A stretch of DNA of 64,000 nucleotides from positions 186,001 through 250,000 of the forward strand of contig NZ_JAVHJU010000007.1 in the NCBI RefSeq assembly GCF_031082405.1, written 5' to 3'. The stretch is from Amycolatopsis sp. A133 (GTDB lineage: Bacteria; Actinomycetota; Actinomycetes; Mycobacteriales; Pseudonocardiaceae). Below are positions 1 to 10,664 of this stretch, in pieces; position 1 is the first letter of the stretch, and each line of letters begins with the position of its first letter. The position numbers and the translations under genes were made by a program. A model generated the notes under the pieces. The model saw only the letters and a list, made by a program, of their open reading frames with translations, ran no database searches and was not told the DNA's origin.

Positions 1-1251
<1,251 letters not shown>

Positions 1252-1306
1252 TCACACGGCCCGCACCCGACTATCACATTTCGGCCTACGACACACCTGG
1301 AAAGCA

Positions 1307-3316
1307 GTGCCTGCACCCGAGGACTTCTGGAGCTACTTCGCCGCGGTGGCCACCTACCTGGCCGTGCTGGCGGTCCCCGGCGGGGTCGTCGGGTGGGCCG
1401 CCGGCCTGCGCGGCTGGGCCCTCGCCGGGCTCGCGCCGCTGCTCAGCTACGCCATCACCGGCCTGGCCGGTCCCTGGCTGGCCATCGCGCACATCCCGTA
1501 CGGCTCGCTCAGCGTCGCCGCGGTCACCCTGCTGCTCGCCGCCGTGCTCTACGGCCTGCGCCGCCTGGCGACCGCGCGCGGCTGGCTCACGCCGGGTGCC
1601 GAGGAGCCCGCGGTGCCGTGGACGCGGCGGGCCCACTTCGCCGTGGGCGCCTGCGTCGCGATCGCCGTCGCCGTGTCGATCGCCGTCGTCGTCTCCGGCC
1701 GCGGCGGGACGACGGCGGTGTTCCAGCGCTGGGACACCGTGTTCCACGCGAACGGCATCCGCTACATCGCCGAGACCGGCGACGGCTCCCTGACCGGCAT
1801 GGGCACCATCAACTGGTACCCCGACGGCTCCTTCTACCCGAACGCCTACCACCTGGCCGGCGCCCTGGTCTACGAGCTGTCGGGGACGTCGATCCCGGTC
1901 ACGCTCAACGCGATCACGATGCCGATCGCCGGGCTGTTCGCGCTGGCCATGGCCGCGCTGGTGCGCCAGCTCGGCGGCCGCGCGGTGTTCGCCGGCAGCG
2001 CCGCGCTGGTCGCGGGCGGCGCGACGACCGGGGCGTACGAGTCGGTGTCCAGCGGGCTGCTGCCGTTTGCGCTCGGCATCGTGCTGACGCCGCTGGCGGT
2101 GGTCGCGCTGCAGCGGTTCGTCGTGCGGCCGGGCGTCGGCACCGGCGCGGTGCTGGCACTGAGCGCGACCGGCCTGCTCGCCGCGCACTCGAGCGCGCTG
2201 TTCGGGGCGATCCTGTTCGCCTTCCCGCTGGTGGTGCAGCGCTGGTACCGCGCACTGCGCGGCCGCCGCGTCGACGGCGTCCCCGACGCCAAGCGGGCCT
2301 GGCGGGTCGTCGGCGGCGACGTCCTGCGGGTGGTGCCGGTGATGGTGGCGGCCGGGCTGCTGGCCGCGCCGATGATCCTCGGCGCGATCGGCTTCACGTC
2401 CGGCGCGTACCCGTACCACGCCTGGGGCTCGCACATGCCGGTGTGGAAGGCGCTGGCCATGCTGGCGACGTTCAAGCAGGTACTGCCGGTGCCGCAGATC
2501 TGGCTGACGGTGTTCCTCGCCATCGGCGTGTTCACGCTGGCGCGGCTGCGGCAGATGCGCTGGCTGGTGCTCTCGGCGCTCGCGCTGTCGGCATTGTTCG
2601 TGGTCGTCGCGTGCTTCGGCGGCGAAGACTGGGTGATCAGCCTGTCGCGGCCCTGGTGGAACGACCGGTTCCGGCTGATGGCGCTGGCGTCGATCCCGAT
2701 GTGCCTGCTCGCCGCCCACGGCATGAGCGAGGCCCAGCAGTGGCTGGCGAAGCTCGCGAGCGCACGCGCCTGGGTGCGGGCGCGGCCGTGGCTGACCGGC
2801 CGCGTCGGGCTGGCGACGGCGGTGCTGCTGGTCGTCGCGATGGGCGTGCTGACCGGCGGGTTCTACCGCGCGGCCAACGCCAAGACGGTGTCGCTGCTCT
2901 ACTACAACGGCCTGCCCGGCGAAACGGTCCCGCCGGTCAGCCAGGACGAGATCGACGCGATGGACCACCTCGGCACGCTCGGCATCCCCGCCGACCAGAA
3001 GGTGCTCAACGACCGGCTCGACGGCACGGCCTGGATGTACGCCCTGACCGGCGTGCACCCGGTGGCCGGCCACTACGACGCGGGCGTGGCGCCGCCGGAC
3101 GCGCTGTACCTGGCCCAGCACTTCGCCGACTACGACAGCGACCCGCAGGTGCGCGCGGCCGTTCAACGACTCGACGTCCACTACGTGCTGGTGGGCAGCG
3201 GCACCATCCGCCGGGACACGCCCATCGCGCGGGGCCTGCAGCACCTGGACGGGCACGACTTCCTGAACGTCGTGTACCGGAACCCGGGTGCGGTCATCTA
3301 CCGGATCGTGAAGTAG
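1307..3316 (+). CDS. polytopic membrane protein, DUF6541-like
   Basis: This is a large integral membrane protein of about 669 residues with many hydrophobic helices along its first two thirds and a soluble C-terminal region of about 150 residues. It resembles the DUF6541 / GT-C-like membrane proteins of actinomycetes, which are thought to act on extracytoplasmic glycans; no catalytic assignment is possible from sequence. I chose the GTG at 1307 because the frame upstream is polar and overlaps the glf start, whereas VPAPEDFWSYF runs straight into the first membrane helix. It is divergent from glf, which suggests a cell-wall polysaccharide role. The start could lie upstream at 1214. A hairpin terminator follows the stop. 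Confidence 0.82.
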   Translation: MPAPEDFWSYFAAVATYLAVLAVPGGVVGWAAGLRGWALAGLAPLLSYAITGLAGPWLAIAHIPYGSLSVAAVTLLLAAVLYGLRRLATARGWLTPGAEEPAVPWTRRAHFAVGACVAIAVAVSIAVVVSGRGGTTAVFQRWDTVFHANGIRYIAETGDGSLTGMGTINWYPDGSFYPNAYHLAGALVYELSGTSIPVTLNAITMPIAGLFALAMAALVRQLGGRAVFAGSAALVAGGATTGAYESVSSGLLPFALGIVLTPLAVVALQRFVVRPGVGTGAVLALSATGLLAAHSSALFGAILFAFPLVVQRWYRALRGRRVDGVPDAKRAWRVVGGDVLRVVPVMVAAGLLAAPMILGAIGFTSGAYPYHAWGSHMPVWKALAMLATFKQVLPVPQIWLTVFLAIGVFTLARLRQMRWLVLSALALSALFVVVACFGGEDWVISLSRPWWNDRFRLMALASIPMCLLAAHGMSEAQQWLAKLASARAWVRARPWLTGRVGLATAVLLVVAMGVLTGGFYRAANAKTVSLLYYNGLPGETVPPVSQDEIDAMDHLGTLGIPADQKVLNDRLDGTAWMYALTGVHPVAGHYDAGVAPPDALYLAQHFADYDSDPQVRAAVQRLDVHYVLVGSGTIRRDTPIARGLQHLDGHDFLNVVYRNPGAVIYRIVK

Positions 3317-3320
3317 AACG

Positions 3321-3358
3321 CCCTCGTGGCCGCGGCTCCCCCGCCGCGACCACGAGGG
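3321..3358 (+). terminator. hairpin terminator after membrane protein gene
   Basis: Arms 3321-3335 and 3344-3358 pair at 14 of 15 positions around an 8-base loop, five bases after the stop codon. There is no T-run, as is common in high-GC actinomycetes. It could also serve the leftward gene that ends at 3458, but is about 100 bases from it. Confidence 0.7.
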
Positions 3359-3457
3359 CCCCCGCACCCCCCCCGGGGCGATCTCGGTCGTCTGCAAGTA
3401 CCGACGCCACAGGAACGACAATCGGTTTCCCGATCGCCCCAATGTCACTCGTTCGGA

Positions 3458-4339
3458 CTAGTGGAGCTCCGGCAGGACGTCGCTCGCGACCTGCTCCAGG
3501 ACGGCTTCCCGGCCCTCGTAGGGCGACGACGACCGCGGCCAGTGCGAGATCACGTCGGTGAAGCCCAGCTCTTGCGCCCGGCCTGCCGCATCCCGGAACG
3601 CCTCCACGCTGCTCAGCGAAAACACCGGGGACGCGTCCAGGCTGAGGTGGCGCTGGATGCTCGCGCGGTCGCGGCCCGCCGCGTCCAGCCGCTGGTCGAA
3701 GACCTCGGTGAGCTGCTTGATGCCGGCCCACCACTCGTCGGCGGTCGCGCCGCCCTTGCCGGTGGTCACCCAGCCCGCGCCGAAGCGCGCGGCGAGGGTC
3801 ATCGTGCGCGGGCCGTTCGCCGCGACGACGAACGGCAGCCGCGGCCGCTGGACCGGGCCGGGCAGGTTGCGGGCCTCGCGGGCCCGGTAGTACTCGCCGT
3901 CGAAGTCGAACTTGTCGGTCATCAGCAGCCCGTCGAGCGCCTCGACGAACTCCGTGAAGCGGTCCACGCGCTGCTTCGGCGTCAGCTCGGGGGCGCCGAG
4001 CACCGCGCCGTCGTAGTGGTGGTGGTCGACGCCCGCGCCGACGCCGAGGACGAGCCGTCCGTCGGAGACGTCGTCGAGGGTGTTCAGCTCGCGCATGAAG
4101 GGCACGGGGTGCCGGGCGACCGGGGACGCCACGAACGTGCCGAGCCGGATGCGGGACGTCACCATCGCCGCCGCGGTCAGGGTGGGGATGGCGGAGAACC
4201 ACGGGCCGTCGACCAGGTTGCGCCAGCCCAGGTGGTCATAGGTCCAAGCGTGGTCGAAGCCGTACTCCTCGGCGGCGCGCCATTTCGGCTCGGCGGCCCA
4301 CCAACGATCTTCCGGAAGAATGACGATGCCTACTCGCAC
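3458..4339 (-). CDS. LLM-class (luciferase-like) oxidoreductase, probably F420-dependent
   Basis: The 293-residue protein has the luciferase-like monooxygenase TIM-barrel pattern: an N-terminal MRVGIVILP strand, AEEYGFDHAWTYDH, RIRLGTFVASPVARHPV and DGRLVLGVGAG. In actinomycetes most proteins of this subfamily use reduced cofactor F420 rather than FMN, acting as reductases or dehydrogenases of small molecules; the substrate cannot be read from sequence. The start is GTG at 4339. It stands alone, divergent from a HAD phosphatase, so context gives no substrate clue. It should not be read as evidence of bioluminescence in spite of the LuxC/LuxE-like genes 6 kb away. Confidence 0.9.
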   Translation of the reverse strand: MRVGIVILPEDRWWAAEPKWRAAEEYGFDHAWTYDHLGWRNLVDGPWFSAIPTLTAAAMVTSRIRLGTFVASPVARHPVPFMRELNTLDDVSDGRLVLGVGAGVDHHHYDGAVLGAPELTPKQRVDRFTEFVEALDGLLMTDKFDFDGEYYRAREARNLPGPVQRPRLPFVVAANGPRTMTLAARFGAGWVTTGKGGATADEWWAGIKQLTEVFDQRLDAAGRDRASIQRHLSLDASPVFSLSSVEAFRDAAGRAQELGFTDVISHWPRSSSPYEGREAVLEQVASDVLPELH

Positions 4340-4420
4340 AGTTCCGGACGCTATCGGTTACCACCGGCAGTCGCACGGACGGGGAAGCCTTCCCCCGAAC
4401 GAGTCAGGGACAATGGTCGG

Positions 4421-5236
4421 GTGGAGAGACCCCAGTTGATCGCGTCCGACGTCGATGGCACCCTGCTCGGCCCCTCCGAATCCCTCACCGGCCGCACGAT
4501 CGCGGCCGTCCGCCGGGCGATCGAGGCCGGTGTGCCGTTCGTGCTGGCCAGCGGCCGCCCGCCGCGGTGGATCGCCCCGATCGCGAAGCCACTCGAGCTC
4601 ACCGGGTACGCGGTGTGCGCGAACGGCGCCGTCCTGTACGACTGCGCCAGCGAAGAGATCATCGAGGTGCACGGCCTGCTCGAGCCCACCCTGCTGCACG
4701 ACATCGCACACGCGCTCGACAAGGCGCTGCCCGGCTGCCGGCTGGCGACCGAGCGCGTCAGCACCGGCGCGGTGGACCACGACATGCGCAACTTCGTGAT
4801 CGAGCCGGACTACCACAACCCGTGGGGCGACGGCGAAGGCCGCACCGGGCCGCGCGCCGAAGTCCTCGGGCACCCCGCGATCAAGCTGCTGGTCAGCCAC
4901 CGCGGGATGTCGTCGGAGGAGATGGCGGCGGCGATCAACGCGCTGTTCGACCGGGACGTCGACGTGACGTACTCGTCGTCGGGCGGGCTGGTCGAGCTGT
5001 CCGCGCACGGCATCACCAAGGCGACCGGCCTCGCCGACGTCGCCGAGCGGCTGGACGTCGACGCCGAGCAGGTGATCGCCTTCGGGGACATGCCCAACGA
5101 CGTCGAGATGCTGCGCTGGGCCGGCCACGGCGTCGCGATGCAGAACGGGCACCCGCAGCTGCTCGCGGTGGCCGACGAAGTCACCGGCCCGGCCGGCGAG
5201 GACGGCGTCGCGCAGGTCCTCGAGCGCTGGTTCTAG
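4421..5236 (+). CDS. Cof-type HAD-superfamily phosphatase
   Basis: This is a 271-residue soluble hydrolase that probably dephosphorylates a small phosphorylated metabolite such as a sugar phosphate. The nucleophile motif DVDGT (Asp10, Asp12) is at the N terminus, and the metal-binding motif GDMPNDVEM near the C terminus is typical of the Cof (IIB cap) subgroup. The GTG start at 4421 is preceded by AGGGA at 4406-4410. Its stop overlaps the stop of the convergent acyltransferase gene by a shared CTAG. The substrate is unknown. Confidence 0.9.
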   Translation: MERPQLIASDVDGTLLGPSESLTGRTIAAVRRAIEAGVPFVLASGRPPRWIAPIAKPLELTGYAVCANGAVLYDCASEEIIEVHGLLEPTLLHDIAHALDKALPGCRLATERVSTGAVDHDMRNFVIEPDYHNPWGDGEGRTGPRAEVLGHPAIKLLVSHRGMSSEEMAAAINALFDRDVDVTYSSSGGLVELSAHGITKATGLADVAERLDVDAEQVIAFGDMPNDVEMLRWAGHGVAMQNGHPQLLAVADEVTGPAGEDGVAQVLERWF

Positions 5237-5961
5237 CGGCGGTCGAGCTCGGCCGCTTCGGCCGGGGTCGGCGCCGTGCCGCCCAGGTGGGCGGGCAGCC
5301 ACCAGCGGTCCTCGTCCGACGCGGGCCGGTCCGGGTACTCGGCCTGGGCGCGCTCGAGCAGCGCGCTCATCCGGGTGCGCAGCTCCTTCGTGACGACGTC
5401 CCAGTCGTCGCCCTTCGCCGGGTGCATCGGCTCGCCGATGAGGATCGAGATCGGCACGTGCCGCCGGGTCAGGTCCTTCGGACGGCCCTTCGTCCACAGC
5501 CGCTGGGTGCCCCAGAGCGCCATCGGCACGACCGGGACGTGGGCCGCCGCGGCCATCCGGACGGCGCCGGACTTGATCTCCTTGACGGTGAACGACCGGC
5601 TGATGGTGGCTTCGGGGAAGACGCCGACGACCTCGCCCGCCTGCAGCTTCCCGAGTGCCTCGCGGTAGGAGGCCAGCCCGGCGGAGCGGTCGACGGAGAT
5701 GTGGTGCATCCCGCGCATCAGCGGCCCGGCGATGCGGTTGTCGAAGATCTCCTTCTTCGCCATGAACCGCGTCAGCCGCTTGGCCGGGCGCGCGCCGAGC
5801 CCGCAGAAGATGAAGTCGAGGTAACTCACGTGGTTGCACGCGATGACCGCGCCGCCGCGGCGCGGGATGTTTTCCGCGCCTTCGATCCGGATGCGGTTGT
5901 CGAGCACCCGGAACATCGTCCGGGCCGCGCCGATCACGGGCGGGTAAACCAGGTCAGCCAT
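5233..5961 (-). CDS. PlsC-type 1-acylglycerol-3-phosphate acyltransferase family protein
   Basis: The 242-residue protein carries the acyltransferase block I motif NHVSYLD (His44, Asp49 of the HX4D pair) and block III FPEATIS. Members transfer acyl chains to lysophosphatidic acid or related lipids, or in actinomycetes to other glycolipid acceptors, at the inner membrane face. The ATG start at 5961 lies nine bases after the stop of the upstream membrane-protein gene, so the two are probably co-transcribed. The stop is shared head-on with the HAD gene. Whether it is the housekeeping PlsC or a glycolipid-specific paralogue is not decidable here. Confidence 0.9.
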   Translation of the reverse strand: MADLVYPPVIGAARTMFRVLDNRIRIEGAENIPRRGGAVIACNHVSYLDFIFCGLGARPAKRLTRFMAKKEIFDNRIAGPLMRGMHHISVDRSAGLASYREALGKLQAGEVVGVFPEATISRSFTVKEIKSGAVRMAAAAHVPVVPMALWGTQRLWTKGRPKDLTRRHVPISILIGEPMHPAKGDDWDVVTKELRTRMSALLERAQAEYPDRPASDEDRWWLPAHLGGTAPTPAEAAELDRR

Positions 5962-5970
5962 CCGGCAAGG

Positions 5971-7407
5971 TTACGGGACCGTAGGTTCGGAACGGCGGTT
6001 CAGCGGGGAAGAACACAAAACGAGGGCGATCAGGATCGCGAACAGGGCGACGGACTGGTGCTTGATGCCCTCGATGCCGTCGCCGAGCGCCGCCGTGCCG
6101 AACTGCGTCACCGAGACGGCGAACAGGAACGCCGACGCGACGCCGAGCGCGGTCCGCCGCCGCAACCAGGCCCTGACCAGCACGAACAGCCAGATCGGCA
6201 CCAGCGCGAACAGCCCGAGCGGCGCGATCAGGCCGGTCAGCCACGACACCACCGGCACCCGGTGCTCCTGCGCGTGCGGCGGGAACCCGGCGCTCTGGTC
6301 GAAGCTGCCGAGGTAGTCCGGGCGCGCGGTGAGCTGGTCGGTGGCGGCGCGGTCGAGGACCTCCAGGGTCCGGCCGGGGTGGGTCGCGAAGTACGTGACG
6401 ATGTTCCGGCGGCTGATCCGATCGCGGTACTGCGGGTAGTGCGGGTCCATCGTGGCCGGGTGCGGGTGCCACCAGCCGTTGCCCGCGTACTGCGCGAACG
6501 ACGGCGGCAGCCCGAGCTCCGCCAGGTCGGCCCGGGTGTCGTGCTTGCCGTCGACGATGTTGAGGAAGATCGAGTTGGAGGCGTTGATCTCGCGCGAGTC
6601 GTCGCCCGGGAACTCGGTGTACGTGCCGTCGGGGGCGCGCGCCGGCTCGACGCTCTGCTGCGCGTACAGCGTCACAGCTCCGATGGCCCCGATGACCAAG
6701 GCCGCCGACGCCCACCGCCGCACGCCCCGCAGGTCGCCCGGCCGGACGAGCAGGATCGCGACCGCGAGGATCGGCAGGACGGTCAGCGTCTGGACCTTCG
6801 CGTTGACCGCCAGGACCCCGCCCACGAACGTCACGGCCATGCCCGCGTAGCTCCACCGGCCCTCGCGCGCGGTCAGCAGCAGGCCGCCGACGGCGAGCAG
6901 CAGGCCGAGGAAGGCCGCGCCTTCGCCGAGGATCGCGGCGAAGTAGCCGAAGAACGCCGAATCGGCGACGACCAGCAGCAGCCCGGCCGCCACGGCCGGC
7001 CGGGTCCGCGGCGCGCACGGCAGGCCGAGCACGATCGCGGTGATCGCCGCCGCGGCGATGACGCTGCTGAGCAGGCCCAGCACGACCAGGCTGAGCGTCC
7101 CGTGGAGGCCGATCAGCCGCCCGATCCGGACGGCCAGGTCCGCGAGCCAGCTCTGCGTCAGCAGGTACGTCGGCCGGCACGGCGCTCCCGGTGCGGGCGG
7201 GTAGGCGAGGTGGACGAACGGCTCGGGCAGGCCCTTCCAGGTGATCCCGGCGCCGCACAGCACGCGGCCGCCGTCGCCGTTGTTGGACATCGCGATCGGG
7301 CGGGGCACCAGGAACCGCACCACGAACAGGGCGAGCGACGCGCCGAACACCCCGATCCCGAGCCGCGCGTCCGCGCCCAGCTGCCGGTCCGGGGCCTCGA
7401 GCTTCAC
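5971..7407 (-). CDS. polytopic membrane protein of a glycan operon
   Basis: This 478-residue protein has about ten hydrophobic helices broken by a hydrophilic stretch of about 130 residues (roughly residues 220-350) containing [13 protein letters not shown] and PEYLGSFDQ-like segments, the usual look of a GT-C-type or glycan-handling membrane protein with a large periplasmic loop. I do not recognise a specific family. The GTG start at 7407 overlaps the stop of the upstream AftB-like gene by four bases (GTGA), implying translational coupling and a shared pathway. It is followed closely by the PlsC-type gene. Confidence 0.8.
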   Translation of the reverse strand: MKLEAPDRQLGADARLGIGVFGASLALFVVRFLVPRPIAMSNNGDGGRVLCGAGITWKGLPEPFVHLAYPPAPGAPCRPTYLLTQSWLADLAVRIGRLIGLHGTLSLVVLGLLSSVIAAAAITAIVLGLPCAPRTRPAVAAGLLLVVADSAFFGYFAAILGEGAAFLGLLLAVGGLLLTAREGRWSYAGMAVTFVGGVLAVNAKVQTLTVLPILAVAILLVRPGDLRGVRRWASAALVIGAIGAVTLYAQQSVEPARAPDGTYTEFPGDDSREINASNSIFLNIVDGKHDTRADLAELGLPPSFAQYAGNGWWHPHPATMDPHYPQYRDRISRRNIVTYFATHPGRTLEVLDRAATDQLTARPDYLGSFDQSAGFPPHAQEHRVPVVSWLTGLIAPLGLFALVPIWLFVLVRAWLRRRTALGVASAFLFAVSVTQFGTAALGDGIEGIKHQSVALFAILIALVLCSSPLNRRSEPTVP

Positions 7408-9146
7408 GAAGGACAGGGTACGTAGCGGAAGTCCGGGCCCTTGTCGAGGTCGGCGACCAGTGCCTTCGCCTGTTCTGCCCGCGGGTACACGGCCACCCAG
7501 TACGGGGTGCCGACGCGGCGGAACGTCGCGACCTCGTACTTGCCCGCGTACACCGGGTCGATCGCGCAGTGCTGGCGATCGGCGTAGCCGCCGTCGGCGG
7601 GCACGGCGACGGTCGGGCGCCGGCCGTTGACGACGTAGTCGTAGTCGGTCGCGACGCCGTCGTCGTACCGGCCCTCGCGGGCGATGTGGTCGTCGGTGCG
7701 GCCGAGGACGTCGATGATGAGCAGCTGCCCGCCGCGGTCGGCGAGCGCGCCCGGCGCGGCGGCGCTGACGACCGATCCGGGCGGCAGGTAGTCGCCGAGC
7801 CAGCCGCCGATCTCGGCGAGCTCGGTGCCGTGCGAGCGCCAGTCGCGCACGCGGTCGAGCATCTCGGGGCTGAACACCGAGACGAGGACCGCGATGCCGG
7901 CGAGTCCGCAGGCGGTCACCGGCACCAGCCGCGACGCGAGGGGCCGGGGCTGCGGCGACGGCTTCCCGGCGACGTCCGCGGCGAGCACGCCGTACACCCC
8001 CGCGGCGGCCACGGCCAGCAGCGGCGGCACCGGGGCCAGCAGCCGCCACGACGGCCCGGGGTCGCCGCCGATCAGCACCGCGGCCACGGCCAGCCCGGCG
8101 CTCGTCGCGAACAGCAGCCAAATTAGGGCGCGGCCCTCCACGGCTGCGACAAGCGGGGGCTCCGCCACCCGGACCCCCGAAGAGCGGGCTGTGCCAACCG
8201 GGGGCTCCGCCACTCGGACCCCCCGAACCGCAGCTGGCGTGCGCCGCAGCACCAGCGCGACCGCGGCGACCACGCCGAGCAGCAGGAAACCCTGGTGCGC
8301 CAGGGCGAACCCGGACAGGTACGGCCAGCCGGCGGCGAGGTGCGAGCCGAACGGGCCGCCGAGCTTCGCGACCAGCGGCGCGGGGAGGAAGTGCTGGTAG
8401 AACGTCGCGCGCCAGGCCAGCCGGGGAATCAGGAAGACGAGCGCACCGAGCACGTACCCGACCGGTGCCCACCAGCTGTGCTTCCGCTTCAGCGCGGCGC
8501 CGGCCAGCCACAGACCGGCGAGCACGGCGACCACCAGGCCTTCCGGGCTGGTCATCACGGCGAAGGCGACGAGCACCCCGGCGACCACCGGCCGGCGCGC
8601 GGCGAGCGCGTAGCCGACGGCGAGGACGAGCAGCACGAACAGCGGGACTTCGGAGCCCGAAGCCCCGTAGACGGCGAGGCCGCCGGCGCTCGCGGTGAGC
8701 ACCGCGGCGGCCACCCCGATGGCGGGCCGGGGCTCGGCGCCGTCCGGTGCGGCCGCGGCGACGATCCGGTTGACCAGGAAGCAGGACAGGAGCACGCAGC
8801 CGAGCGCGGCGAGGACCCCGAGCCCGACGGCGGCGGCGCGGACGTCCGCGCCGAACGCGGCCCGCGGAAGGGCGATCAGCACCAGCCAGAGGAAGTTCGT
8901 GTACCCCTCGACGCGTTCGCCGGGGTTGAAGACCGGCCCGTTGCCGTCGGCGATGTTCTGCGCGTACCGGAACGTGACGAGCGCGTCCTCGGTGATGGTC
9001 GCGAACAGCAGCTGGTGCAGCAGGGACAGCCCGAGCGTGAGGGTGAGGACAACGCCGCGCCAGCCGCGGTCGGTGTCGAGGCGGTTCCAGGTCAGCACCA
9101 CGATCGCGGCGACGACCAGCCACGCCACCACGACCGCGTAGACCAC
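7404..9146 (-). CDS. GT-C glycosyltransferase-like membrane protein, AftB-like
   Basis: This 580-residue polytopic protein begins with a membrane helix and then a segment with [36 protein letters not shown]. The same arrangement (acidic pair, FNxGERVE) is found near the N terminus of mycobacterial AftB, the terminal beta-(1,2)-arabinofuranosyltransferase, which supports a decaprenyl-phosphate-sugar-dependent transferase acting outside the membrane. A later [18 protein letters not shown] segment also fits. The GTG start at 9146 has a GGAGGGGG ribosome site. Two copies of a GC-rich repeat (8155-8223) lie in frame within it, adding a GVRVAEPP duplication in a loop. It overlaps the next gene by four bases. 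Confidence 0.83.
   Translation of the reverse strand: MVYAVVVAWLVVAAIVVLTWNRLDTDRGWRGVVLTLTLGLSLLHQLLFATITEDALVTFRYAQNIADGNGPVFNPGERVEGYTNFLWLVLIALPRAAFGADVRAAAVGLGVLAALGCVLLSCFLVNRIVAAAAPDGAEPRPAIGVAAAVLTASAGGLAVYGASGSEVPLFVLLVLAVGYALAARRPVVAGVLVAFAVMTSPEGLVVAVLAGLWLAGAALKRKHSWWAPVGYVLGALVFLIPRLAWRATFYQHFLPAPLVAKLGGPFGSHLAAGWPYLSGFALAHQGFLLLGVVAAVALVLRRTPAAVRGVRVAEPPVGTARSSGVRVAEPPLVAAVEGRALIWLLFATSAGLAVAAVLIGGDPGPSWRLLAPVPPLLAVAAAGVYGVLAADVAGKPSPQPRPLASRLVPVTACGLAGIAVLVSVFSPEMLDRVRDWRSHGTELAEIGGWLGDYLPPGSVVSAAAPGALADRGGQLLIIDVLGRTDDHIAREGRYDDGVATDYDYVVNGRRPTVAVPADGGYADRQHCAIDPVYAGKYEVATFRRVGTPYWVAVYPRAEQAKALVADLDKGPDFRYVPCPS
8155..8223. repeat. two direct copies of a 24-base GC-rich hairpin repeat inside a gene
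   Basis: Copies at 8155-8178 and 8200-8223 differ at one base and start 45 bases apart, so the reading frame is kept. Each copy begins with a G5 run and ends with a C5 run, so it can fold on itself. They encode GVRVAEPP twice on the minus strand. A related copy lies at 45587-45610 in non-coding DNA. Confidence 0.75.
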
Positions 9147-9684
9147 CCGGCCCCCTCCACGTCGTCACCGCACCCGCCCCGGCCGGCTCTTCGCCAGGTT
9201 ATCGATCGCCGGCGGCGAGGCGTTTCCCGTGGACCGGTCACTTTGCCCGAATGGGTTGGAGCACTTCGCCGGCGACAGTCAAGCAGGGATATTCACCCGT
9301 CAATATAACCCGATCGGGTGTTGCCTCCGACGGTTGAAGTGACGTCTCGGAAAAGCGCCGCCCGGGGTATCGCCCCGAGCGAGACCGGCGGGGCGGTGCC
9401 AGCGGGCGCGGTCGCCGTGACGGCGGTAGGGCCGATGATGGGCGTCTACGTTTGCCGAGAATTCGAACGGTTGTTGCCGGCGAACCGCTTTCAAAACCAT
9501 TGGACGGACCCCGCGGTGCGGCGGTTGAACTTCCATTCGGTCGTTTTGGGAAAGTCGTCGAGCGAACCGGGCAATCCTCATCAGCCGGGCCGGCCGGGAG
9601 CCGCAACCGGACGCGGTGATCTACCGGCCAGCGCGAGTTGTCCACATGTGCGCAAGCCCTGTGGACAACCGGTGGACAGCTGGG
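9147..9684. other. 538-base non-coding stretch
   Basis: I see no supportable gene here. It must hold the promoter of the leftward AftB-like operon; a TTGACT -35-like hexamer lies on the minus strand at 9277-9282, but I see no convincing -10. A perfect 12-base palindrome ACCCGATCGGGT (9308-9319) sits in an AT-richer patch and could be an operator. At its right end are two inverted DnaA-box-like nonamers. Confidence 0.6.
9638..9668. other. inverted pair of DnaA-box-like sequences
   Basis: TTGTCCACA (9638-9646) and its exact reverse complement (9660-9668) face each other across 13 bases, 16 bases downstream of the flippase-like gene stop. TTGTCCACA is the preferred DnaA box of high-GC actinomycetes. 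A partial third copy follows (9671-9679). The same bases could instead form a 9-bp terminator stem. Confidence 0.5.
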
Positions 9685-10653
9685 TCAGGCGGCGGGGACC
9701 GGCGGGCGGGTCGAGCGGGCCGCGATGGCCGCGAAGCCCGCCGTCAGCAGGTCGGCCACCGTGAACATCACGCGGGAGGCCACCGCGAAGGCGGTGGCCT
9801 GGCCGACCGTCAGGCCGCTCGCCGTCAGGACCGCGACCTGGGCCACTTCGCGGACGCCGACGCCGCTCGGGAGGATGAACGCGAACGTGCCCACCGTCAT
9901 CGCCACGGCCATCGCGCCCACGCACAGCACGAAGCCGCTGAGGCCCGGGGTGCCCACCGAGTTCGCCAGGAGCCACAGGTGGACTCCCTGCAGGCACCAC
10001 GCCGCCGTCGAGGCGCCGAAAACCTTGCCGATCACGCGCCAGCCCAGCGGGTGCGCCAGCGGCGGGCGGCGGAGGATCCGCAGCACCAGCGAGGTGCCCC
10101 AGGTCAGGACCTTCGGGTGCAGCATCGCGAGGCCGAGCGGGATGAGCACGAACAGCCACAGCGCGCGCGGGCTGTTGCTGAACACCGCCGGCGCCGCCAG
10201 CAGCGACACCACCAGCGCCGACACCATGCCCACGCCGAGCTGGATCAGGGAGCCGGTGAAGATGCGGGCGCGGGCCAGGCCCGCCTTGCGGCCCAGCTCC
10301 ATCTGCAGCAGGTACGCCCAGACCGAGCCCGGCACGTACTTGCCGAGCGAGCCGACCAGGCAGATCTGCGCGCCGCGGGCGTAACCGACCGGCTCGCCCA
10401 GGTCGTCGACCATCACCTGCCAGCCCCAGGTCGACACCATGATCGCCGCGACCAGGGCCACCAGGCTCAGCAGCGACGACTCCCAGGCGACGTCGCGCAG
10501 GGTGTGCCAGAACTCGCCCCAGTTGGCCGCGAGCTGTTTGGCCGCGAAGCCGATGACCAGCAGGATCGCGACCCACCGGACGACGTCGAGGATCTTCGCC
10601 CTGGTGGACTTCGGCTGCTTGCCCGCAGCCGGCAGGTCCTCAACCGTCGTCAT
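9685..10653 (-). CDS. flippase-like membrane protein (LPG synthase transmembrane-domain family)
   Basis: The 322-residue protein has about eight hydrophobic helices and the LGKYVPGSVW and LPSGVGVREV segments typical of the lysylphosphatidylglycerol-synthase transmembrane / UPF0104 family. Members are proposed to flip lipids or lipid-linked sugars, often encoded with glycosyltransferases. The ATG at 10653 was chosen over an upstream ATG because it has a GAGGAG ribosome site at the right distance and the extra residues are polar and unlike the family. It lies 11 bases after the LuxC-like gene and is the last gene of that run, so it may move the lipid or glycolipid product made by it. Confidence 0.87.
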   Translation of the reverse strand: MTTVEDLPAAGKQPKSTRAKILDVVRWVAILLVIGFAAKQLAANWGEFWHTLRDVAWESSLLSLVALVAAIMVSTWGWQVMVDDLGEPVGYARGAQICLVGSLGKYVPGSVWAYLLQMELGRKAGLARARIFTGSLIQLGVGMVSALVVSLLAAPAVFSNSPRALWLFVLIPLGLAMLHPKVLTWGTSLVLRILRRPPLAHPLGWRVIGKVFGASTAAWCLQGVHLWLLANSVGTPGLSGFVLCVGAMAVAMTVGTFAFILPSGVGVREVAQVAVLTASGLTVGQATAFAVASRVMFTVADLLTAGFAAIAARSTRPPVPAA

Positions 10654-10664
10654 CGACTGTCTCC

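Noticed and set aside
5971..9168. One 1065-residue fused membrane protein
   Set aside because: The N-terminal half of that frame is the wrong-frame shadow of the AftB-like gene; a GTGA overlap at 7404-7407 separates two genes.
9638..9668. Chromosome origin
   Set aside because: Only two boxes plus a partial one, no dnaA/dnaN/gyr genes and no AT-rich unwinding region.
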